Source of the DNA: CAZGMC01 sp964526565
GTDB lineage: Bacteria > Pseudomonadota > Alphaproteobacteria > DSM-16000 > Inquilinaceae
Direction: 5' to 3'
Assembly: GCA_964526565.1 (NCBI GenBank)
Contig: CAZGMC010000068.1
Span: 1 to 22,864 of the forward strand
DNA length: 22,864 nucleotides
Made by a program: the position numbers and the translations under genes. Under the pieces are notes generated by a model. That model made no database searches and had not been told where the DNA came from. It worked only from the letters and a program-made list of their open reading frames with translations. Positions 14,858 to 22,789 of the stretch are shown here, piece by piece; the first letter of the stretch is position 1; every line of letters starts with the position of its first letter.

Positions 14858-14899
14858 GCATTTGGCGATCCTGAAGCCGAAGGCAGGTAGGAGACGACC

Positions 14900-17356
14900 A
14901 TGACGCAGCACACGGCCCGGAAGAACCTCGTTGTCATCGGCAACGGCATGGCCGGGATGCGCGCCGTCGAGGAATTACTGCAGCGCGCACCCGACGCCTA
15001 CGCCCTCACGGTCTTCGGAGCGGAACCCTGGGTCAATTACAACAGGATCATGCTGTCGCCGCTGCTGGCGAACGAGAAGACCTTCGACGAGATCATCCTG
15101 AACGACCAGGACTGGTACACAAGGCACGGCATCACCCTGTTCACCGGTGAGCCCGTGGTGTCGATCGACCGCGACCAGCGCATCGTCACGGCCTGGTCTG
15201 GGCGGCAGGTGCCGTACGACCGGCTGCTGCTGGCCACCGGCTCGCAACCCCTGATCATCCCCGTCCCGGGCCGCGATCTTGACGGAGTCATCACCTTTCG
15301 CGACGTCGATGACGTAAACAGCATGGTCGCCGCCTCCCGGCGCGACCGTCGCGCCGTGGTCATCGGCGGCGGGCTGCTGGGCCTGGAGGCTGCCCATGGT
15401 CTCTCCGCGCAGGGGATGGAGGTGACCGTTCTGCACCTGGCGAGCCACCTGATGGAGCGCCAGCTGGATGCCTCGGCTGGCCATCTGCTCGAACAGGAAC
15501 TGACCTGCCGCGGCATCTGCGTCGTGACCGGCGCCGAAACCGCGGAGATCCGTGGCCCGGACCGGGTGACCGGCGTGGTCCTGAAGGACGGGCGCACGTT
15601 TCCGGCGGACCTGGTCGTCATGGCGGTCGGCATCCGCCCCAACGCGGAACTGGCCCGCGATGCCGGCCTGGAGGTGAACCGCGGCATCCTGGTCGATGAC
15701 GACATGGCCACCTCCGACCCGGAGATCGTGGCAGTCGGCGAGTGCATCGAGCACCGCGGCGTCTGCTACGGGCTGGTCGCGCCGCTGTTCGAGATGGCCA
15801 AGGTCTGTGCCGACCGCCTGGCCGGCCGCACCGGCCCCGGCTACAGCGGCAGCGTGACCTCGACCAAGCTGAAGGTCTCCGGGGTGGACCTGTTTTCGGC
15901 CGGCGACTTCTCCGGCGGCAGGGACACCGAGGACATCGTCTTCCGCGACGCCGGCCGCGGTGTCTACAAGCGCATCGTCCTGGCCGAGAACCGCATCCGC
16001 GGCCTGGTGCTCTACGGCGACACAGCGGACAGCGGTTGGTATCTCCGGCTCCTGCGGGAGCAGGCCGACGTTTCGGACATGCGCGACACGTTGGCGTTCG
16101 GTCAGGCGCAGGCGGAGGGCGCCGGCACGGACCCTAATCAGGCCGTTGCCGCCCTGCCCGCGGATGCGGAGATCTGTGGCTGCAACGGCGTGTGCAAGGG
16201 CACGATCGTCGAGGCGATCCGCGACCAGGGTTTGTCCACGGTCAAGGAGGTACGGGCGCAAACCAAGGCGTCAAGCTCGTGCGGAAGCTGCACCGGGCTG
16301 GTCGACCGACTTCTGTCGCTGACCCTGGGCGACGCCTATGCCGGTCAGGCTGCCATCGAACCGATGTGCGGCTGCACGCATCACGATCACGACAGCGTGC
16401 GGCGGCTGATCCTGACCCAGGAGCTGACCTCCATCCCGGCGGTGATGCAGGCGCTGGAGTGGCGCACCCCGGACGGCTGCCACGTCTGCCGGCCGGCCCT
16501 GAACTACTATCTCCTCTGTGCATGGCCGGGCGTCTATGTCGATCAGGCCCATGCCCGCTTCGTCAACGAACGTGTCCACGCCAACATCCAAAAGGACGGC
16601 ACCTATTCCGTGGTACCGCGCATGTGGGGCGGACAGACCAGTGCCAGGGAGCTGCGCGCAATTGCCGACGTTGTGGACAAGTTCGACATCCCGACTGTGA
16701 AGATCACCGGTGGCCAGCGCATCGATCTGCTGGGCGTCGCGAAGCAGGACCTGCCGGCGGTATGGCGAGACCTCAACGCCGCCGGCCTCGTCTCCGGCCA
16801 TGCCTACGGCAAGGCACTGCGCACGGTGAAGACCTGCGTCGGCCAGGAGTGGTGCCGCTTCGGTGTGCAGGACTCGACCACCATGGGGGTCGCGCTGGAG
16901 AAGCTCACCTGGGGCTCGTGGATGCCGCACAAGGTGAAGATGGCCGTGTCCGGCTGTCCGCGCAACTGCGCCGAGGCAACGATCAAGGACTTCGGCGTGG
17001 TTGCCGTGGACTCGGGCTGGGAACTCCATGTCGGCGGCAACGGCGGCATGAAGGTGCGGGCGTGCGACTTCCTCTGCAAGGTGGAGACGCCGGAGGAGGT
17101 GAAAGCCTATTGCTGCGCATTTCTGCAGCTGTATCGCGAGGAAGGCCGCTATTTCGAGCGCACCGCCCCATGGGTGGAGCGGGTTGGTCTCGACCACGTC
17201 AAGGAGCGCGTCGTCGAGAATGCCGAAAGCCGCGAGGCGCTGTACCGCCGCTTCCTGGAAAGCCAGAGGCACGTGCAGCGGGATCCCTGGGCGGACCGCG
17301 CCTCGGGCGGCGTGGACGCCCACGAGTACGCGCCGCTCGCCAGCGTGGGGAGATGA
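14900..17356 (+). CDS. nirB: Assimilatory nitrite reductase [NAD(P)H] large subunit
   Basis: Reduces nitrite to ammonium with six electrons from NAD(P)H in the cytoplasm. The 818-aa product holds an FAD/NAD(P)H-binding reductase domain (VVIGNGMAGMRAVEELL at about 11-27; second dinucleotide fold VVIGGGLLGLEAA near 153-165), a BFD-like [2Fe-2S] domain with C426, C428, C461 and C464, a ferredoxin-like sulfite/nitrite reductase half domain, and the sirohaem-[4Fe-4S] site C646, C652, C686 and C690 (TCVGQEWC and SGCPRNC). All ligands are intact and length is normal. The ATG has AGGAGA about 7 bases upstream. It is the first gene of the rightward operon, behind a sigma-54 promoter and an attenuated leader. 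Sirohaem synthase (cysG) is not in the window. Confidence 0.97.
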   Translation: MTQHTARKNLVVIGNGMAGMRAVEELLQRAPDAYALTVFGAEPWVNYNRIMLSPLLANEKTFDEIILNDQDWYTRHGITLFTGEPVVSIDRDQRIVTAWSGRQVPYDRLLLATGSQPLIIPVPGRDLDGVITFRDVDDVNSMVAASRRDRRAVVIGGGLLGLEAAHGLSAQGMEVTVLHLASHLMERQLDASAGHLLEQELTCRGICVVTGAETAEIRGPDRVTGVVLKDGRTFPADLVVMAVGIRPNAELARDAGLEVNRGILVDDDMATSDPEIVAVGECIEHRGVCYGLVAPLFEMAKVCADRLAGRTGPGYSGSVTSTKLKVSGVDLFSAGDFSGGRDTEDIVFRDAGRGVYKRIVLAENRIRGLVLYGDTADSGWYLRLLREQADVSDMRDTLAFGQAQAEGAGTDPNQAVAALPADAEICGCNGVCKGTIVEAIRDQGLSTVKEVRAQTKASSSCGSCTGLVDRLLSLTLGDAYAGQAAIEPMCGCTHHDHDSVRRLILTQELTSIPAVMQALEWRTPDGCHVCRPALNYYLLCAWPGVYVDQAHARFVNERVHANIQKDGTYSVVPRMWGGQTSARELRAIADVVDKFDIPTVKITGGQRIDLLGVAKQDLPAVWRDLNAAGLVSGHAYGKALRTVKTCVGQEWCRFGVQDSTTMGVALEKLTWGSWMPHKVKMAVSGCPRNCAEATIKDFGVVAVDSGWELHVGGNGGMKVRACDFLCKVETPEEVKAYCCAFLQLYREEGRYFERTAPWVERVGLDHVKERVVENAESREALYRRFLESQRHVQRDPWADRASGGVDAHEYAPLASVGR

Positions 17357-17359
17357 CCC

Positions 17360-17752
17360 ATGGATGCGCTGCCAACCGGAACTGCGATGAGCTCTGCCGC
17401 CGACGTCGGCGAACACTGGACGGCGGTCGGCCCTGTCGAGGCGATCCCGCGCCAGGGGGCGCGCATCGTCACCACGTGCCACGGCGACATTGCCGTATTC
17501 CGCACCCATGACGACCAGGTCTTCGCGCTGGTCGATCGCTGCCCGCACCGCGGTGGTCCCCTGTCGCAGGGCATGGTGCACGGGCACGCTGTCACATGCC
17601 CCCTGCACAACTGGGTCATCGCCCTGGACACGGGCCGGGCTCGGGACCCGGACGAAGGGTGCGTCGCCACCGTGCCGGTACGCCTGGACCGGGGGCAGGT
17701 CCTGATCGGCCTCGCAGCCCAGGTCGGAGCGGAAGGCGTGAGCGATGGCTGA
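17360..17752 (+). CDS. nirD: Nitrite reductase small subunit, Rieske type
   Basis: A 130-aa Rieske [2Fe-2S] protein, the small subunit of NirBD and the counterpart of Paracoccus NasG. Both ligand boxes are complete: C61-P-H63 in CPHRGGPLSQG and C80-P-L-H83 in CPLHNW, so it should carry a real cluster, unlike the E. coli NirD, which lacks the ligands. In Paracoccus the Rieske protein passes electrons from the NADH-oxidising nitrite reductase to the nitrate reductase; the absence of a separate diaphorase gene here makes the same route likely (inference). It starts three bases after nirB and overlaps nasA by 8 bases. The ATG at 17360 gives a short extra N-terminus; ATG 17387 is a possible alternative. 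Confidence 0.94.
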   Translation: MDALPTGTAMSSAADVGEHWTAVGPVEAIPRQGARIVTTCHGDIAVFRTHDDQVFALVDRCPHRGGPLSQGMVHGHAVTCPLHNWVIALDTGRARDPDEGCVATVPVRLDRGQVLIGLAAQVGAEGVSDG

Positions 17753-20408
17753 GGCCGTGCGCACCACCTGCCCCTATTGCGGGACCGGATGCGGCGTGGT
17801 GATGAGCCGCGACCGCGTCGGCTGGGCAGTGGGCGGCGATCCCGAGCATCCGGCCAATCACGGCCGGCTGTGCTCGAAGGGGGTGGCACTGGGCGAAACG
17901 CTGGGCCCGGCCGAGCGGCTGGACGCGCCGCTGGTCGACGGGGCGCGGGTCGGCTGGGATCAGGCCATCGCCGCCGTTGCCCGGCGGCTTGGCCGGGTGG
18001 TGTCGGAGCACGGGCCGCAGGCGGTCGCCTTCTACGTCTCCGGGCAGCTGCTGACCGAGGACTATTACGTCGCCAACAAGCTGCTCAAGGGCTTTATCGG
18101 CTCGCCGCACATCGACACAAACTCGCGCCTGTGCATGGCATCGACGGTGACCGGGCACAAGCGTGCCTTCGGTGCCGACGTGGTTCCCGGGTCTTATGCC
18201 GACCTGGACGAGGCCGCATTGATCGTGCTGGTCGGCTCCAATCTGGCGTGGTGCCACCCGGTGCTGCACCGCCGGGTCGAACGGGCGCAGGCAAACGGGG
18301 CCAGGCTCGTCGTCATCGATCCGCGGCGCACGGCCACCGCGGATGCCGCCGACCTGCATCTGCAACTGCGCCCGGAAAGCGACATCGCACTGTTCAACGG
18401 TCTGCTGCTGCACCTGGACCGGGTCGGCGCCGTGGCGCGCGCGTGGACAGCGGCGCATGCGTCCGGCCTGGATGCGACACTGGAGGCCGCGGCGGCGGAT
18501 GTCCCGGACCTCGACGCCGTCGCCGCGGCCTGCGACCTCGAGGCCGAACGGGTGGCCACGCTCTACGACTGGTTCGCAAAGACCGAGAAGGTCGTGACGG
18601 TCTTTTCCCAGGGCGCGAACCAGAGCGCCCAAGGGACAGACAAGGTCAACGCCGTCATCAACGTGCACCTGGCGACGGGCAGGATCGGTCGGCCGGGCAT
18701 GGGTCCGTTCTCGGTTACCGGCCAGCCCAATGCGATGGGTGGGCGCGAGGTCGGCGGCCTGGCCAACCAATTGGCAGCGCATATGGATCCAGACAATGCC
18801 GCGGACGTGGACCGCGTGCGCCGGTTCTGGAACGCCCCGGCCCTGCGCGGCGGCCAGGGGCTGAAGGCAGTCGAGATGTTCGACGCGGTCGCAGACGGGG
18901 CCATCAGGGCAATCTGGATTGCCGGCACCAACCCCGCGGTCAGCATGCCGGATGCCGACAAGGTCCGTGCCGCCCTGGCGGCATGTCCCCTGGTGATCGT
19001 CACCGACGTGGTTGCCGAAACCGACACGAGCCGGTATGCGCACATCCGGCTGCCAGCAACAGCCTGGAGCGAGAAGGACGGCACCGTCACCAACTCGGAG
19101 CGCTGCATTTCCCGGCAGCGCGCGTTCCGCCCTCCCTTCGGCCAAGCCCGCCCCGACTGGTGGATCTTCGCACGCGTCGGCCAGGCGCTGAACCACCGCC
19201 GCGCCTTCGCGTACCGGCGACCGGTCGAGGTGTTCCGCGAGCACGCCGCCCTGTCGGCGTTCGAGAACGACGGCGACCGGGCGTTCGACATCGGTGCTCT
19301 GGCGTCGATTGCGCAGAAGGCCTACGACGCGCTGGCGCCCGTGCAGTGGCCGTGGCGCAAGCTCCAGAAGGAGCGGGGAACCACCCGTCTGTTCGCCGCG
19401 GGCGGGTTCTTCACCACGGACCGGCGCGCACGGCTGGTGCCGGTGCGCCGCCAGTCGGCGCGAGGGGCGACCAGCACGGCCTTTCCGCTGGTCGCCAACA
19501 CCGGCCGCTACCGTGACCAGTGGCACACAATGACCCGCACCGGCCTGTCCCCGCGTCTGGCCAGCCACCGGCCCGAACCGCTGGCGGAGATCCATCCGCG
19601 CGACGCGGCGGCGCTGGACCTGGACGACGACGACCTGGCGGTGGTCACCAGCGACCGTGGCGAGGCGATCCTCCGCGTCGCCATGTCGGAGGCGCAGCGA
19701 CCCGGCGAGGTGTTCCTGCCAATTCACTGGAGCGATGCCTTCGCCGCCCGCGCTGTGGTCGGGCGCCTGCCTGCCGGCTACACAGACCCGTGGTCCGGCC
19801 AACCCGAAAGCAAGCACACGCCGGTGCGCCTGCGACGCTTTCCGACGCGCTGGAGTGCCGTGCTGCTGGCGCGGGAACCGCCAGACCTGACGGGGATCCC
19901 GTACTGGTGCCGGCACGTTGCGGCGAACAGCCTGATCTATGAGCTGGCCGGTACCGAGCCGGCACCGCCGCCGGCCTTCGTCGCTGCCCCGGTGTCCGGC
20001 CTGCTCGGGCCCCGCATCGAGTACCGCGACACGCGCCGGGGCGTCGAACGCTATGCCTGGGTCCAGGACGGCCGGCTGGCGGCGGCCCTGTTCGTCGGAC
20101 CCGGGCGGCCAGCTGTGGCCCGCGACTGGCTGCAGGAGCTGTTCGCGGCAGATCCGTTGGACGGCGAGGTGCGTCGGCATGTCCTGTCGGGCCAGCCGCC
20201 GGCCGGCCGCATCGGGACCGCCGGGCCGGTGATCTGCAGCTGCTTCAACGTCGGCCTCAACCAGATCCTGACAGCCCTGCGCGACGGTCGCGCCACGACC
20301 GCTGCGGAGGTCGGTTCTGTACTGTCCGCCGGCACCGGGTGCGGCTCCTGCGTGCCGGAGCTCGACCGACTGGCACGCGAGGTCGGCGGCCGGTGCGCGG
20401 CGGAATGA
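17745..20408 (+). CDS. nasA: Assimilatory nitrate reductase catalytic subunit with C-terminal BFD domain
   Basis: Cytoplasmic molybdenum enzyme of the DMSO reductase family that reduces nitrate to nitrite (NasA of Klebsiella, NasC of Paracoccus). The 887-aa product begins with a [4Fe-4S] site, C9, C12, C16 and C43 (CPYCGTGC), then the molybdopterin domains with C130 in NSRLCMAS as the expected Mo ligand, GQPNAMGGREVGGLANQL in the centre, and WHTMTRTG in the C-terminal cofactor-binding domain. It ends with a BFD-like [2Fe-2S] domain, C831, C833, C866 and C869, found in many assimilatory enzymes. No twin-arginine signal is present, as expected for a cytoplasmic enzyme. It overlaps nirD by 8 bases and the next gene by ATGA. 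No nasB-type flavoprotein partner is present. Confidence 0.96.
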   Translation: MAEAVRTTCPYCGTGCGVVMSRDRVGWAVGGDPEHPANHGRLCSKGVALGETLGPAERLDAPLVDGARVGWDQAIAAVARRLGRVVSEHGPQAVAFYVSGQLLTEDYYVANKLLKGFIGSPHIDTNSRLCMASTVTGHKRAFGADVVPGSYADLDEAALIVLVGSNLAWCHPVLHRRVERAQANGARLVVIDPRRTATADAADLHLQLRPESDIALFNGLLLHLDRVGAVARAWTAAHASGLDATLEAAAADVPDLDAVAAACDLEAERVATLYDWFAKTEKVVTVFSQGANQSAQGTDKVNAVINVHLATGRIGRPGMGPFSVTGQPNAMGGREVGGLANQLAAHMDPDNAADVDRVRRFWNAPALRGGQGLKAVEMFDAVADGAIRAIWIAGTNPAVSMPDADKVRAALAACPLVIVTDVVAETDTSRYAHIRLPATAWSEKDGTVTNSERCISRQRAFRPPFGQARPDWWIFARVGQALNHRRAFAYRRPVEVFREHAALSAFENDGDRAFDIGALASIAQKAYDALAPVQWPWRKLQKERGTTRLFAAGGFFTTDRRARLVPVRRQSARGATSTAFPLVANTGRYRDQWHTMTRTGLSPRLASHRPEPLAEIHPRDAAALDLDDDDLAVVTSDRGEAILRVAMSEAQRPGEVFLPIHWSDAFAARAVVGRLPAGYTDPWSGQPESKHTPVRLRRFPTRWSAVLLAREPPDLTGIPYWCRHVAANSLIYELAGTEPAPPPAFVAAPVSGLLGPRIEYRDTRRGVERYAWVQDGRLAAALFVGPGRPAVARDWLQELFAADPLDGEVRRHVLSGQPPAGRIGTAGPVICSCFNVGLNQILTALRDGRATTAAEVGSVLSAGTGCGSCVPELDRLAREVGGRCAAE

Positions 20409-21148
20409 GCGCCAGGATGGCAACGGGAGAGGCGGGAAGGGTGTACGGCATCACCGAGGACACCCTGGAGCCACGTTCGGCGGCGCCTCGGAAAGCAGAA
20501 CGGCGCGATGCCATCAGCGATCCGCCGCCGGGCGTGCCGCCGCACCGTGGCGCGGCTCAGGACCTTGTCCGGCTGATCCTGTCGCGCCAGTCGGTCATGC
20601 CGAAGCGGCTGTGCCCGCCTGGGCCTACCAACGACGAGCTGCGGCTGATGATCTCGGCGGCGGTCACCGCCCCGGACCACGGAGCGTTGCGGCCGTGGCG
20701 GTTCATCAAAGTCGCCGATGCGGCGCGCACGGCGCTCGCCGAGATCTTCGTCGAAGCCAAGCGTCGGCGCGCACCGGACCAGCCGGACGCCGTGCTCGCA
20801 CGGGAACGAGACAAGGCCCTCGGCGCCCCGACGCTGCTCGCGGTGTGCGGGCGCATCCGGGGCGACCATCCTGATGTTCCTGACAGCGAACAGTTCGCCT
20901 CGATCGGCGCCGCCATCCAGAACGTGCTGTTGACGGCTCATGTCCTGGGCTTTGGCGCCATCCTGTTGAGCGGTGACAAGACGCGGGATCCCCTGGTGCG
21001 GGCGGCGTTCTCACTGGACGAAGGCGAGCGGCTGGTCGGCTTTCTCAGCATCGGGTCGCCGGCCATCGACGTACGGGCAAAGCCGCGCCCAGCCGTCTCG
21101 AATCATCTCAGCGAATGGTACGGTCCCGACTGGGACGTTGGCCGATGA
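20405..21148 (+). CDS. Nitroreductase family protein, YdjA-like
   Basis: A 247-aa protein of the FMN-dependent nitroreductase family. LVRLILSRQSV (54-64) is the FMN-phosphate Arg segment, APDHGALRPWRF (89-100) closely resembles the E. coli YdjA motif, and IGAAIQNVLLTAHVLGFGAIL is the usual helix before the glycine turn, followed by LVGFLSIGSP. The substrate is unknown. An N-terminal stretch of about 50 residues is low in complexity and unlike the family, so the true start may be later: ATG 20417, or GTG 20441 behind a GGGAGAGG-type site. ATG 20405 is kept because of the ATGA overlap with nasA; the stop overlaps moeA in the same way. Coupling on both sides ties it to nitrate assimilation, but no role is established. 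Confidence 0.85.
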   Translation: MSARMATGEAGRVYGITEDTLEPRSAAPRKAERRDAISDPPPGVPPHRGAAQDLVRLILSRQSVMPKRLCPPGPTNDELRLMISAAVTAPDHGALRPWRFIKVADAARTALAEIFVEAKRRRAPDQPDAVLARERDKALGAPTLLAVCGRIRGDHPDVPDSEQFASIGAAIQNVLLTAHVLGFGAILLSGDKTRDPLVRAAFSLDEGERLVGFLSIGSPAIDVRAKPRPAVSNHLSEWYGPDWDVGR

Positions 21149-22416
21149 CGTGTGCAGCCACGAACACCGTTGCCCGCCGCGGCCTGCTGTCGCCCGACGA
21201 GGCCGTCGCCCGCGTCGAGGCGCTGGCCCATCCGATCCGCGAGGCTGAGAACGTGCCTCTGAACGAGGCCGTCGGGCGCCTTGCCGCGGATCCGGTTGTG
21301 ACCGATGTGCCGTTGCCACTTTTTGATCATGCGGCCATGGACGGTTATGCCGTGAACACTGCGCATCTGATCGGAGACCCGCCATACCGGCTGCCGATCT
21401 CCAGGCATGCGGCAGCCGGCGACCCCGCCGAACCGGTTACCGACGCTCCGGTTGCGGTCCGCATTCTTACCGGCGCGCCTGTCGCTGCGGGCCTGAATGC
21501 CGTGGTGATGCAGGAGACCTGTCGGCGCGAGGCCAGCTCGGTCCTTCTGTTCGAGCGGCCCAGGACGGGCCAGAACATCCGGCGGCGGGGCGAAGACGTC
21601 GGCGAACGACAGCAGGTCATCCCGGCAGACGCCTTGATCGATGCGCGCCATGTGGCGCTGGCGGCGGCGTGCGGCATCAATGCGCTGAACGTCCGGCGCC
21701 GGGTGCGCGCCGCCGTCCTGTCCACCGGCAACGAATTGCTGGAGCCGGGCGCTCCGGTGACGCCGGGACGGATCTTCGACTCCAACCGGCACATGCTGGC
21801 AGCCATGCTCCGCTGCAAGCCATGGCTCGAGGTCTGCGACCTGGGAGTCGTCCGCGATGACCCAGAGGCGATCACCACCACATTGCGCGATGCCGCGCGG
21901 CACCATGACCTGATCGTGTCCACCGGCGGCGTTTCCGTCGGGGACGAGGACCATCTGTCTCAAGTCATTCGCAGTCTTTGCCAGCGCTCGGAAATCCTGA
22001 AGATCGCCATCAAGCCCGGCAAGCCGGCAGCTGCCGGGTCTCTGGGACGGGCCGTGGTTCTGGCGCTGCCCGGCAATCCGTTCAGCGCGTTTGTCACCTT
22101 CGTGCTGCTGGGTGCGCCAGTCCTGGCCGCTCTGAGCCGGATTGGCCAACCGGCGATCCCGTGGCAGTCCGGCGCCGTGGCCTTCGAGGATGGAAAACAG
22201 CGTAGCCGCGACGAGTTCGTTCCGGTGGCCATCGACGGGTATGACACCTGCGGCCGCCCATGGCTCCACCGGCTCGGCACGGGCGGTTCGGCACGGTTGC
22301 TTCCCCTGGCCCAGGCCGACGGGCTGGCCGTTCTGCCGGCCTCGTCGGCAGGCAGCGTCCTGGGCGACGTGGTCCGGTTCATGAGCTTCGCCCATGCATT
22401 CCCGCCATGCGTGTAA
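21145..22416 (+). CDS. moeA: Molybdopterin molybdenumtransferase
   Basis: MoeA inserts molybdate into adenylated molybdopterin, making active Mo cofactor for NasA. The 423-aa product has the N-terminal PLPLFDHAAMDGYAV motif, the RILTGAPVAAGLNAVVMQE segment, the MoCF-fold core with STGNELLEPG, FDSNRHML and GGVSVGDEDH (from 261), and PGNPFSAFVTF (from 309), followed by the C-terminal domain IV. All main motifs are present and length is normal. It starts in an ATGA overlap and ends the rightward operon. With mobA at the end of the opposite arm, both late steps of Mo-cofactor synthesis flank the nitrate genes. A second housekeeping moeA may exist elsewhere in the genome. Confidence 0.94.
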   Translation: MTCAATNTVARRGLLSPDEAVARVEALAHPIREAENVPLNEAVGRLAADPVVTDVPLPLFDHAAMDGYAVNTAHLIGDPPYRLPISRHAAAGDPAEPVTDAPVAVRILTGAPVAAGLNAVVMQETCRREASSVLLFERPRTGQNIRRRGEDVGERQQVIPADALIDARHVALAAACGINALNVRRRVRAAVLSTGNELLEPGAPVTPGRIFDSNRHMLAAMLRCKPWLEVCDLGVVRDDPEAITTTLRDAARHHDLIVSTGGVSVGDEDHLSQVIRSLCQRSEILKIAIKPGKPAAAGSLGRAVVLALPGNPFSAFVTFVLLGAPVLAALSRIGQPAIPWQSGAVAFEDGKQRSRDEFVPVAIDGYDTCGRPWLHRLGTGGSARLLPLAQADGLAVLPASSAGSVLGDVVRFMSFAHAFPPCV

Positions 22417-22436
22417 AGCGCTGCGGCTTTGACCTT

Positions 22437-22496
22437 GAGTCTGTAAATCATTCGCCCGCACCTGCACGATCGCTCCGGTCGATTGTTTACAGGCTC
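22437..22496. repeat. Inverted repeat between moeA and the convergent small gene
   Basis: GAGTCTGTAAA (22437-22447) pairs with TTTACAGGCTC (22486-22496) over 11 positions, one being a T-G pair on the + strand and a mismatch on the - strand. The 38-base loop is long and no T-run follows. It lies where two convergent genes end, so a terminator or stabilising role is possible, and it overlaps the stop codon of the - strand gene. Confidence 0.5.
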
Positions 22497-22744
22497 TGAG
22501 GCCGGCCCTGGCCCCGGCGCAGCAGCCGGACGCGCCGCCACGCCTCGGCCGCGAACAGCAGGCCGGTCAGCACGGCACCGGCGGTGATGGCCCACCACAG
22601 CGTGGTATGGCCGGTCTCCGCGGCCGCCGCCACTGTGGTCCAGCCGGCATAAGCCAGACGGGCCGCGCTTGCCGCGCCGGCCAGGCACAGCAGCAGCACC
22701 AGCCAGTGCCACAGGCGGACCAGCCGTGTGCGCCAGGAGGTCAT
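22487..22744 (-). CDS. Small two-helix membrane protein of unknown function
   Basis: An 85-aa protein I do not recognise. Two hydrophobic segments are visible: LWHWLVLLLCLAGAASAARLAYAG (in two parts, about 11-34) and LWWAITAGAVLTGLLFAAEAW (about 49-69). A basic N-terminus (MTSWRTRLVRLWHW) and a very basic tail (RRVRLLRRGQGR) would both face the cytoplasm, so a helical hairpin in the inner membrane is likely. The ATG has AGGGG 8 bases upstream on the - strand. Its start lies about 45 bases from an 11-bp tandem repeat. It converges on moeA and has no visible link to nitrate use. Confidence 0.6.
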   Translation of the reverse strand: MTSWRTRLVRLWHWLVLLLCLAGAASAARLAYAGWTTVAAAAETGHTTLWWAITAGAVLTGLLFAAEAWRRVRLLRRGQGRPQSL

Positions 22745-22789
22745 GCGCGTTCCCCTTTCGTCGCCGGCCGCGCCCCGTCCACGCCGCGT

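Larger units (their letters stand above)
14156..14899. promoter_or_regulatory. 744-bp divergent control region between narK and nirB
   Basis: No gene is seen here. It holds, from left to right: the narK leader with two hexaloop hairpins (14321-14353, - strand), a sigma-54 match for narK (14419-14433), a GCACC/GGTGC inverted repeat that resembles an NtrC site but with a spacer one base too long (14489-14504), a 15-bp palindrome (14600-14614), a sigma-54 match for nirB (14695-14709), hexaloop hairpins (14726-14788) and a candidate terminator (14820-14857). The layout suggests nitrogen-limitation control of initiation plus NasT control of elongation on both arms. Confidence 0.7.

Noticed and set aside
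17616..20423. A 935-codon open frame on the - strand opposite nasA
   Set aside because: It mirrors the GC-rich codons of nasA, has no recognisable domain, and nasA on the + strand has complete catalytic motifs.
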